From a virus: a stretch of DNA of 42,640 bases. The translations under genes and the position numbers were made by a program. Under the pieces are notes generated by a model. The model saw only the letters and a program-made list of their open reading frames with translations, was not told where the DNA came from and made no database searches. Each line of letters starts with the position of its first letter. The stretch's first letter is position 1. The stretch lies in the IMG/VR virus record IMGVR_UViG_3300027779_000054, positions 1 through 42,640 of that record; one strand, written 5' to 3'. Below are positions 1-5,608 of this stretch, piece by piece.

Positions 1-249
1 GACTTCCCTGCAAAAGAAGAAGAAGATCCAGAAATGGAATGGTTCTTCACAGTAGAAGTATACAGAAAACCAAGTGGTAAGTATGAATATCAACTACAAG
101 TTGACGAAGATATGGATAATGATCTAGACGTAGCAGACGCACTTGCACGTATGGCATTCCAAGTTGCACCAGATGATTGGTCTCAACGTGTAGATGTAGA
201 TGAATTAATTATTGAACCTATAGATGAAAGTGAAACCGATGAAATATAG
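1..249 (+). CDS. Small acidic early protein, 5' end outside window
   Basis: The reading frame is open from base 1, and the first ATG (34) has no convincing ribosome binding site, so the gene probably starts to the left of the window. The visible part ends in a very acidic tail (VDELIIEPIDESETDEI). No family is recognised. The stop overlaps the ATG of the next gene (239). The dense run of very small overlapping genes that follows is typical of the early region of podoviruses, where such proteins often modulate the host, but nothing here shows a specific role. Confidence 0.6.
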   Translation, partial: DFPAKEEEDPEMEWFFTVEVYRKPSGKYEYQLQVDEDMDNDLDVADALARMAFQVAPDDWSQRVDVDELIIEPIDESETDEI

Positions 250-379
250 AGTAATGTTTACATATGATGAAGTCGTAGAAGCTGATGATGTAAGAGAAGC
301 ACTAATCGAAGCTAATCTTGATGACTTATCTGATGTTGTTGACTTTGGTGAAATAACAGTGGAGCCAATGTATGATTAA
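239..379 (+). CDS. 46-aa acidic hypothetical protein
   Basis: The ORF runs ATG 239 to TAA 377-379 and begins MKYRVMFTYDEVVEADDVRE. It overlaps the upstream gene by 11 nt and the downstream gene by 8 nt, which suggests translational coupling. The pattern of a short beta strand followed by VEADDVREALIEA is common in tiny phage proteins with a beta-alpha-beta fold, but I cannot assign a function. The product is strongly acidic and ends VEPMYD, resembling the IIEPID tail of the gene before it. Confidence 0.6.
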   Translation: MKYRVMFTYDEVVEADDVREALIEANLDDLSDVVDFGEITVEPMYD

Positions 380-539
380 AGATAATGCTAAAGAATTATA
401 TACATGGATGACTTCATGTCCAGTAGATTATATCATACTTGATATGGAAAATGCTGAGAAAATAGGTACAGTTAGTGTAGTATTTGACTTAGTTTCACAA
501 GAACATTGGAGAAAATATCAAAAAGAGGACACTCAATAA
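372..539 (+). CDS. 55-aa hypothetical protein
   Basis: The ORF runs ATG 372 to TAA 537-539 and begins MIKDNAKELYTWMTSCPVDY. It overlaps the preceding gene by 8 nt in another frame. A predicted amphipathic start is followed by a short strand (IGTVSVVFDLV) and a charged end. No family is recognised. The compact overlap and the phage-like composition support a real early gene. Confidence 0.55.
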   Translation: MIKDNAKELYTWMTSCPVDYIILDMENAEKIGTVSVVFDLVSQEHWRKYQKEDTQ

Positions 540-557
540 TAAACCGAGAGGTAAAAT

Positions 558-668
558 ATGGGTGAAAAGAAAGAAAAAGAGGATTTCGGAGAAGAACCTG
601 AGGTCCCTAATGATCCTACAGACGATTGGTCTGACAATGTAACCAAACTACCACAGAAAGGTGATTAA
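558..668 (+). CDS. 36-aa charged peptide
   Basis: A short ORF (ATG 558, TAA 666-668) lies behind a good ribosome binding site (GAGAGG about 6 nt upstream). The product is almost entirely charged or disordered (MGEKKEKEDFGEEPEVPNDP onward). It ends immediately before the next ATG (670), and its 3' end supplies that gene's ribosome binding site. No function can be assigned. Confidence 0.5.
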   Translation: MGEKKEKEDFGEEPEVPNDPTDDWSDNVTKLPQKGD

Positions 669-669
669 A

Positions 670-879
670 ATGTTTGATAAATTAGGACGTGAAGAGCAAG
701 TCGAGCATGCATATGAAGCAGGTTTTGATGAAGGTTATGATGAAGCTAGAACTGATGCCATTAATGCACTAAAAGAGTATCAAAAAGATATATATGATAC
801 TGTAATAGGTACAGTAAATAATGACACTATCAACCAATGTATAACTCTAGTAGAATGGAACACAAAAGATGGCCTATAA
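670..879 (+). CDS. 69-aa hypothetical early protein
   Basis: I place the start at ATG 670 rather than the in-frame GTG at 661, because AAAGGTG lies at proper spacing before ATG 670. The product (MFDKLGREEQVEHAYEAGFD onward) is acidic, with alanine/glutamate-rich helical repeats AYEAGFDEGYDEA. It ends with an 11-nt overlap into the following gene. No family is recognised. It belongs to the early cluster of small overlapping ORFs. Confidence 0.55.
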   Translation: MFDKLGREEQVEHAYEAGFDEGYDEARTDAINALKEYQKDIYDTVIGTVNNDTINQCITLVEWNTKDGL

Positions 880-1144
880 TTATCTTAGTAAAGCAAGTAT
901 TAATAAAAGAAATAAAATAATTCAAGACAAATGGGATAACTTCGGTAAACTTAATCCAGAGGAACGAGAAGTTATTAGTGAAGCATATGAAGCAATGAGA
1001 AGTTGTGTCAGTATGTTAACAGATTGTCAAGATCTATACATAAGTGATGTTAGAAAACTAGACATGGCTACATATCACCTCAAAAGTCTATGGGCTATAG
1101 GTCGTGAATTAGAATCTCTTGACGATGCAGAGGAAAAATCATGA
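869..1144 (+). CDS. 91-aa helical hypothetical protein
   Basis: The product begins MAYNYLSKASINKRNKIIQD and appears wholly alpha-helical and charged. The gene overlaps its predecessor by 11 nt and its successor by 4 nt (ATGA at 1141-1144), the usual sign of translational coupling. No motif or known family is recognised. Confidence 0.6.
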   Translation: MAYNYLSKASINKRNKIIQDKWDNFGKLNPEEREVISEAYEAMRSCVSMLTDCQDLYISDVRKLDMATYHLKSLWAIGRELESLDDAEEKS

Positions 1145-1320
1145 TTACAGAAAATGGAATGATCATGATATCCGAAGATGAATATGAAGAATATGGTCAA
1201 ATACAATTCAATGAAGGTTGGAGTGAATTCAAACATTTAGTATTAGATTACATACATCAAAATTACGATGATACAAGATTTGGCGATGGTCTTCATTTAG
1301 ATATAGAAGACCTATGCTAA
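1141..1320 (+). CDS. 59-aa acidic hypothetical protein, last early gene
   Basis: The ORF runs ATG 1141 to TAA 1318-1320 and begins MITENGMIMISEDEYEEYGQ. It is coupled to the gene before it by ATGA and is followed within 10 nt by a strong hairpin terminator, so it closes this plus-strand operon. The product is strongly acidic with aromatic residues. No family is recognised. Confidence 0.55.
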   Translation: MITENGMIMISEDEYEEYGQIQFNEGWSEFKHLVLDYIHQNYDDTRFGDGLHLDIEDLC

Positions 1321-1330
1321 AATAAAAAAC

Positions 1331-1359
1331 CCCCTAGGTACTGTAATAGTACTTAGGGG
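1331..1359. terminator. Bidirectional rho-independent terminator
   Basis: A 12-bp stem (CCCCTAGGTACT / AGTACTTAGGGG, one G-U pair) has a 5-nt loop. On the minus strand it is followed by GTTTTTTATT, a classical U tract; on the plus strand it is followed by an AT-rich tract with TTTT. It lies between the convergent early operon (ending 1320) and the minus-strand gene at 1437-1835, so it can serve both. Confidence 0.85.
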
Positions 1360-1380
1360 TATTATAATATTTTAAAGCTA

Positions 1381-1410
1381 GCCCGTCATCGGTTTGCCCG
1401 TCATCGCATC
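1381..1410. repeat. 15-nt tandem repeat in a GC-rich island
   Basis: Two units of 15 nt begin with the identical 11-mer GCCCGTCATCG (1381-1391 and 1396-1406). The surrounding 1381-1436 is markedly GC-rich compared with the AT-rich phage. It also contains the hairpin ATCGC-TTC-GCGAT (1420-1432). It lies just beyond the end of the terS-like gene. Possible roles are a packaging or recombination site, a virion-polymerase hairpin promoter, or a coding remnant. Confidence 0.6.
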
Positions 1411-1436
1411 ATTGAACGTATCGCTTCGCGATCCGG

Positions 1437-1835
1437 TTACTGTGGATTTCCAAGTGTAGCTTCTTTTAACATTCTATTTAATTCTTCATCTGATAATTCA
1501 TCTACAGATACTTCTGTATTTGTCTGATCAACCCTAGACAACTTAGGCGATTCAAATTCTGCGAGAGACTTCGCAAGGTCTGCTGCTTGTACATAATCAT
1601 CTTCATCTAATGCTTTAACCATTAGTATACGAAGTATGTCAATAGCATTCACCGGATTCTCTTCAAAAGATTCTTTGAATCCCTTAAATTGTTTAACTGT
1701 TAACTTCAACTGCTCTCTAGCTAAGTTATTAGCTTTACGACTAGCAGCTGCCTTTAACTGATACTCTCTAGCATTTTCAGAAGTAAGTAGTGGCTTGAGA
1801 TTCTTTAAACTATTTGGATGTATATTATGAGCCAT
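1437..1835 (-). CDS. terS: Putative terminase small subunit
   Basis: A 132-aa, helix-rich, charged product. The N-terminal part (NSLKNLKPLLTSENAREYQL) resembles the start of many phage small terminase or DUF5681-type proteins. The C-terminal half (AADLAKSLAEFESPKLSRVD, then SVDELSDEELNRML) matches the usual helix, PKLS and acidic-tail layout of small terminase subunits. That subunit recognises phage DNA and hands it to the large subunit and portal. The ribosome binding site AGAGGAG lies 6 nt before the ATG. It is a lone minus-strand gene between two plus-strand blocks, with its own phage-type promoter upstream (1877-1892) and a terminator downstream. No large subunit is in the window. The family call rests on pattern recognition only. 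Confidence 0.5.
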   Translation of the reverse strand: MAHNIHPNSLKNLKPLLTSENAREYQLKAAASRKANNLAREQLKLTVKQFKGFKESFEENPVNAIDILRILMVKALDEDDYVQAADLAKSLAEFESPKLSRVDQTNTEVSVDELSDEELNRMLKEATLGNPQ

Positions 1836-1876
1836 GTAAACTCCTCTTGGCTTAACGTGATATTAGAGAGTATTCT

Positions 1877-1892
1877 CTTTAAGGGGTATATA
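1877..1892 (-). promoter_or_regulatory. Putative T7-like phage promoter, copy 1
   Basis: Read on the minus strand the motif is TATATACCCCTTAAAG, identical over 16 nt to the copy at 34522-34537. The predicted +1 is the G after TTAAA (complement of 1877). The transcript would start GAGAAUACUCUC, and plus positions 1865-1878 form a 5-bp hairpin at its 5' end. The motif is 41 nt upstream of the terS-like start, much as copy 2 lies 45 nt upstream of the RNR gene. The TTAAAGRGA end resembles the TATAGGGAGA end of T7 promoters, and a T7-type polymerase is encoded at 7225. Confidence 0.7.
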
Positions 1893-1918
1893 GAAATTAT
1901 AAAAAGAAAGGATATGTT

Positions 1919-2167
1919 ATGACACAAGATGTTGTAGTAAAACCAGAACATTATACCAGATGGTCTGTAGAACCTATTGTTTTCATTATGGAAAATGATA
2001 TAGAATTCTGGAGAGGGAATATAATAAAGTATACTATGAGAGCTGGTTTCAAAAGATATGACAATCAAGATCAGATATCATCAGAGATAACAGATCTTCG
2101 TAAAGTGATTAGATATTCGGAGATGCGTATAAATCAACTAGAAGGGAGAAAGGCTAATGACATATGA
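1919..2167 (+). CDS. DUF3310 family protein
   Basis: An 82-aa protein with the DUF3310 signature in order: KPEHYTRW, EPIVFI, FWRGNIIKYTMRAGFK and DLRKVIRY. The family occurs in many phages, alone or fused to nucleotide kinase-like domains such as T7 gp1.7. A role in nucleotide metabolism is suspected but unproven. The ribosome binding site AAAGGA lies before the ATG. It is the first gene of the plus-strand replication block and overlaps the next gene by 11 nt. Confidence 0.8.
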   Translation: MTQDVVVKPEHYTRWSVEPIVFIMENDIEFWRGNIIKYTMRAGFKRYDNQDQISSEITDLRKVIRYSEMRINQLEGRKANDI

Positions 2168-2318
2168 AGAAGATGAGCAGAAAGTATCATTCTGGGATTT
2201 CATAGCTCAAAAATATCAATCAGAATATACATGTGTTAAATGTAAAAAGAAATTCAATAGAGTAAGTATAGACAAAGGTAGAACTTGCCCTAAATGTAGC
2301 AACAAAGAAAGAAAATAA
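2157..2318 (+). CDS. 53-aa zinc-ribbon protein
   Basis: The ORF runs ATG 2157 to TAA 2316-2318. Two CxxC pairs (C26/C29 and C44/C47) separated by 14 residues form a standard zinc ribbon in a basic C-terminal half; the N-terminal part is MTYEEDEQKVSFWDFIAQKY. It overlaps the DUF3310 gene and its stop directly abuts the DNA polymerase ATG. The position suggests a small accessory nucleic-acid-binding factor for replication; this is inference. Confidence 0.65.
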   Translation: MTYEEDEQKVSFWDFIAQKYQSEYTCVKCKKKFNRVSIDKGRTCPKCSNKERK

Positions 2319-4151
2319 ATGAAACTATGTTATGATATAGAAACAGATGGTTTCGATGCTAATGTGATATGGTGCATCGTAGCTCAAAACATGGAGACAG
2401 GTGTTGTATATAAATACTCTGACCACGACGATAAACTCCCTTCTATCAAAGATGGGGTTCAAATCCTCTCCAACGCCCAAGTACTTATCGGGCATAACAT
2501 CATCGGATTTGACAACGTACAAGTTGACAAACTCTATGGAACCGACCTTAACTCAAAGAAATGTTACGACACATGGGTCATGTCACAAGTATTACGATAC
2601 AGAAGAACCCATAAGCAAGGACTTGCAGGATGGGGAGAACATTTAAATAGTTCTAAGATCCATTATGATGACTGGTCAAGTTATAGTAGAGAAATGCTTA
2701 GGTACTGTGTACAAGATGTTAAACTAAACGTACTAGTATACAATAAATTACTTCAAGAATTCTCAGATATAAAAGAAACATACCCTCTTATCAGTAAAGG
2801 TCTAGAGATAGAACATGACTCAGCAAAATTCAATGTACTTGCTAGAGAGAAAGGTTGGAAATTTGATATTAAAACAGCCCATACTAATCTAAGAATAATG
2901 GAAGAAAAGATGAACACTATATGTAGTACCATCGAACCTGAAATGGGAGATTATAAAAAGTATATTGATAAAGAACCTAAAACACCTAAGTATAAAAAGA
3001 ATGGTGATTACACTATAGTTACTGCAAGAATACTCTCAGAGTTCCTAGGATACTCTGTAAAATGTGAAGATACACATGTAATGGCAGCAGGTACAGAATT
3101 TCAAAGATTCACTGTAAATAATGTTACATTAGGTCAATTAGATCTTGTCAAAGAATGGTTACTAACTAAGAAAGGTTGGAAACCTGATGAGTTTACTAAG
3201 AAACGTCTGCCAGATGGTAGTTGGATAACTTCAGGACCTAAACTTACCACTACATCGCTTTTAAAGCTCGGTGAGGTGGGAGAGATGATTGATGACTACT
3301 ATACCTTACGAAACAGAACATCGGTTATACGAGGCTGGTTGGAGCAGGTTAAGAGTGGTCGTATTCATGGAAACATGTGGGTTATAGGTACTCCCACGTT
3401 CAGAGCTAGACATGAAGTGATCGTGAACTTACCTAGTATAACTGCAAAATATGGTAAAGAACTTAGAGAATTATTTGTTGCCGATGATAACATGGTTATT
3501 GTAGGTGCAGATAGTAGTGGTAATCAATTACGTGCTCTATGTCATTATGTAGATAACGATACATTCACACATGAAGTATGCTTTGGTGATCAACACCAGA
3601 GGAATGCTGACTCACTTGGATGCACTAGAGGTATCGCTAAAAACTATCTATACGCCTACTTGTTTGGTGCTGGTGATGGTAAACTTGGTCAAGTACTTAC
3701 TGGTAAAACAAATGTAAAAGTTGGAAAAGAATCAAGAGTTAAATTCTCAAAAGGTATTAAAGGATTAGAAGATCTACGAAAATCAATAGGTAGACGATGG
3801 AACAATACATACCACAGTCAAGGTGCTGGTTGGTTCCCTGCATTAGATGGTAGACCTGTATTCCCTACAACAGAACACCAGTGTCTTAACTACCTACTTC
3901 AAACTACTGAAGGTATCACATGTAAAGCAGCGTTATCCTACTCAATGCGTAAGATTAAAGAAGAAGGATTAACAGCAGAACCAAGACTATTCTATCATGA
4001 TGAACTTGCATATGTAGCATCTAAAGAAGATGCCAAACGTGTAGGCGAAATACTACAAGAATCTTTCAGAGAAGCACCTAAAATGTTTGGTGTAACTTGT
4101 ATGGATGGTGGTGATTATGTAATAGGCTCAAGCTATGCAGATGTACACTAA
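2319..4151 (+). CDS. T7-like family A DNA polymerase with 3'-5' exonuclease
   Basis: A 610-aa replicative polymerase, shorter than T7 gp5 (704 aa). The proofreading exonuclease domain has DIE (D6, E8), GHNIIGFD (N60, D65) and YCVQD (Y129, D133). The polymerase domain has motif A VGADSSGNQLR (D398), motif B R437xxxK441xxxY445 (RGIAKNYLYAYLFGAGDGK) and motif C HDE (560-562). Tyr445 matches T7 Tyr526 (E. coli Pol I position 762), the residue controlling dideoxynucleotide discrimination. The residue matching T7 Tyr530 is Phe. No 5'-3' exonuclease domain is fused; that activity is encoded separately at 4485. The thioredoxin-binding insertion cannot be confirmed by eye. Confidence 0.96.
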   Translation: MKLCYDIETDGFDANVIWCIVAQNMETGVVYKYSDHDDKLPSIKDGVQILSNAQVLIGHNIIGFDNVQVDKLYGTDLNSKKCYDTWVMSQVLRYRRTHKQGLAGWGEHLNSSKIHYDDWSSYSREMLRYCVQDVKLNVLVYNKLLQEFSDIKETYPLISKGLEIEHDSAKFNVLAREKGWKFDIKTAHTNLRIMEEKMNTICSTIEPEMGDYKKYIDKEPKTPKYKKNGDYTIVTARILSEFLGYSVKCEDTHVMAAGTEFQRFTVNNVTLGQLDLVKEWLLTKKGWKPDEFTKKRLPDGSWITSGPKLTTTSLLKLGEVGEMIDDYYTLRNRTSVIRGWLEQVKSGRIHGNMWVIGTPTFRARHEVIVNLPSITAKYGKELRELFVADDNMVIVGADSSGNQLRALCHYVDNDTFTHEVCFGDQHQRNADSLGCTRGIAKNYLYAYLFGAGDGKLGQVLTGKTNVKVGKESRVKFSKGIKGLEDLRKSIGRRWNNTYHSQGAGWFPALDGRPVFPTTEHQCLNYLLQTTEGITCKAALSYSMRKIKEEGLTAEPRLFYHDELAYVASKEDAKRVGEILQESFREAPKMFGVTCMDGGDYVIGSSYADVH

Positions 4152-4495
4152 TGGGTAGTCTAGGAGTACCTAAGAATAAACAATATGGTGGATGTAACTA
4201 CACTTCACGATGGGTAAGACAAAGATATCGTAAAGATATTATACACAGATGGAAAAGAATTAGGGGTTGTGAGCGTTGTGGATACAATGCTAATGGAGTA
4301 GCTCTTGATCTTGACCACATAGAACCCGGAAAGAAAGCATTCACCATCAGTCATGGGAGAACCATCTCATCTAAGAAATGGACAACTGTTAAAAAAGAAC
4401 TCTCAAAATGTAGAGTACTATGTAAGAACTGTCATGCAGTAAAGACATACGTTAACCAAGATACTTATAAAGAAAGGAGTAAATATGCAAGATAA
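4151..4495 (+). CDS. HNH endonuclease, free-standing
   Basis: A 114-aa protein with CxxC (C40, C43), then LDLDHIEP (the conserved D-H core), and a C-terminal CRVLCKNCHAVK that supplies the second zinc pair and the final His. This is the layout of small phage HNH endonucleases. It is inserted between the polymerase (1-nt overlap) and exonuclease (11-nt overlap) genes, a frequent location for free-standing homing endonucleases. It could also be a packaging or recombination nuclease, but it is far from the packaging genes. Confidence 0.88.
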   Translation: MGSLGVPKNKQYGGCNYTSRWVRQRYRKDIIHRWKRIRGCERCGYNANGVALDLDHIEPGKKAFTISHGRTISSKKWTTVKKELSKCRVLCKNCHAVKTYVNQDTYKERSKYAR

Positions 4496-5306
4496 AGTAC
4501 AAGAAAAACCTTATCTTCTTATCGATGCTGACTCAATATACTTTAAAGCAGCATGTATAACTAAAAATAAAAAAGAAATAAATAAAATAATAGATAACTT
4601 AATGCTAGAAATAGATTCTAAATTCTTTAGCTCTGAAACAAAAGTTGCTGTTAAAGGCTTTAGGAATTTCAGATATGAGGTATATGATAAATACAAAAGC
4701 AACAGACCAGACTTAGATAAGAAACTAAGAGATGCTTTAAGTCATGGATATAGTCATATGATAAATAAGTATGACGCAATACCTGCAAATGGTATGGAAG
4801 CTGATGACTTAGTAGCTATATGGGCTTATGAAGCTCGTGAAATGGAGATACCATATGTAGTAGTAGGTATAGATAAAGATTTATTACAAATACCCGGTCA
4901 TCATTACAATTTTAATAAATTAACTTATAGATTTATAGATGATGATGAAGCACATAAGTTACTAATGATACAATGCCTAACTGGAGATCGTTCAGATAAC
5001 ATCCCCGGTATAAAAGGGATTGGACCTAAGAAAGCTGAAAAGATATTAGAGGGTGTAAAAACAGATGCTATGTGGAGATATGTAAAGAAAGCATGGTCAG
5101 ACCACAATGCAGGTGATCCTAAAATTTCTTTAAGATTACTATCAATGATAAAGACATGGGAAGAATATGAAAGTATTAAATCATCTATTCAAACTGAAAC
5201 CACTGAGTGCGAACAGGACACTGGGAGCGAGAGGGAAGAAGTCCTTCAAGAGCCAAGTGTATGTGCAGTATCAGAAGGAGATAGCGGAGTTTCTGAAGGA
5301 AGTTGA
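4485..5306 (+). CDS. T7 gp6-like 5'-3' exonuclease (FEN/PIN fold)
   Basis: A 273-aa flap-endonuclease-type exonuclease that would remove primers and degrade host DNA. Acidic metal ligands are LIDADS (D14, D16), MEADDL (E105, D107, D108), GIDKD (D130, D132) and TGDRSDN (D168, D171). They are followed by the helix-3-turn-helix GIKGIGPKKA (175-184). The ribosome binding site AAAGGAG lies before ATG 4485. The last 46 residues (from about 228) are read through the start of the RusA-like gene in another frame and look like low-complexity overprinting (TETTECEQDTGSEREE), so the true functional end may be near residue 227. Confidence 0.93.
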   Translation: MQDKVQEKPYLLIDADSIYFKAACITKNKKEINKIIDNLMLEIDSKFFSSETKVAVKGFRNFRYEVYDKYKSNRPDLDKKLRDALSHGYSHMINKYDAIPANGMEADDLVAIWAYEAREMEIPYVVVGIDKDLLQIPGHHYNFNKLTYRFIDDDEAHKLLMIQCLTGDRSDNIPGIKGIGPKKAEKILEGVKTDAMWRYVKKAWSDHNAGDPKISLRLLSMIKTWEEYESIKSSIQTETTECEQDTGSEREEVLQEPSVCAVSEGDSGVSEGS

Positions 5307-5535
5307 GTGGCCTTTCGGGGTTAATCAAGTAACATTCGAAGTCGAAGGTGGGTTCTCCAATAGAGGAGCCGATCTAGACAACATAATTAAACCAATATTA
5401 GACACATATCAAGGGATATTTGAGGACTTCAATGATAACAGAGTATACAAAATCAAACTCACAAAAAGAATCACTCCAAAAGGAGATGAGTACATCAGAG
5501 TCAGAGTTTACGAAGAGCCAGAACAAGAAGAGTGA
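5167..5535 (+). CDS. RusA-like Holliday junction resolvase
   Basis: A 122-aa protein with the RusA core: N-terminal KPLSANRTLG and S..Y..Y (SFKSQVYVQY), then GADLDNIIKPILDTYQ (D69, D71, K75) and FEDFNDNRV (D90). These match the acidic triad and lysine that cleave Holliday junctions in E. coli RusA. It probably takes the place of T7 endonuclease I in debranching replicating DNA. Its first 140 nt overlap the 3' end of the exonuclease gene in a different frame. The ribosome binding site GGGAAG is 5 nt before the ATG, and the conserved N-terminus lies inside the overlap. Confidence 0.88.
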   Translation: MKVLNHLFKLKPLSANRTLGARGKKSFKSQVYVQYQKEIAEFLKEVEWPFGVNQVTFEVEGGFSNRGADLDNIIKPILDTYQGIFEDFNDNRVYKIKLTKRITPKGDEYIRVRVYEEPEQEE

Positions 5536-5608
5536 TGGTAAAAAACTTAAAAGAAAAATAAATAAATCACACAATAGAAAGCTAAAAGCAGAAAGAGATT
5601 ACTTATGA
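5432..5608 (+). CDS. Possible small basic protein overlapping rusA-like gene
   Basis: A 58-residue ORF starts at ATG 5432, 5 nt after GAGGA, and ends with an ATGA overlap into the primase-helicase start. Its first part is an alternative frame of the RusA-like gene, but the part after 5535 (KKLKRKINKSHNRKLKAERD) fills an otherwise empty gap and is strongly basic. It may be a genuine coupled small protein or only a reading-frame shadow. Confidence 0.33.
   Translation: MITEYTKSNSQKESLQKEMSTSESEFTKSQNKKSDGKKLKRKINKSHNRKLKAERDYL

Noticed and set aside
1847-1876. Sigma70-like -35/-10 pair (TTGGCT, 18 nt, TATTCT) before the DUF3310 gene
   Set aside because: The match is weak in AT-rich DNA and overlaps the stronger minus-strand promoter motif; not enough to call.
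1805-2068. 87-aa minus-strand ORF across the intergenic region
   Set aside because: It overlaps the promoter, the start of the terS-like gene and the DUF3310 gene on the opposite strand, with low-complexity Ile/Tyr composition; it is a shadow.
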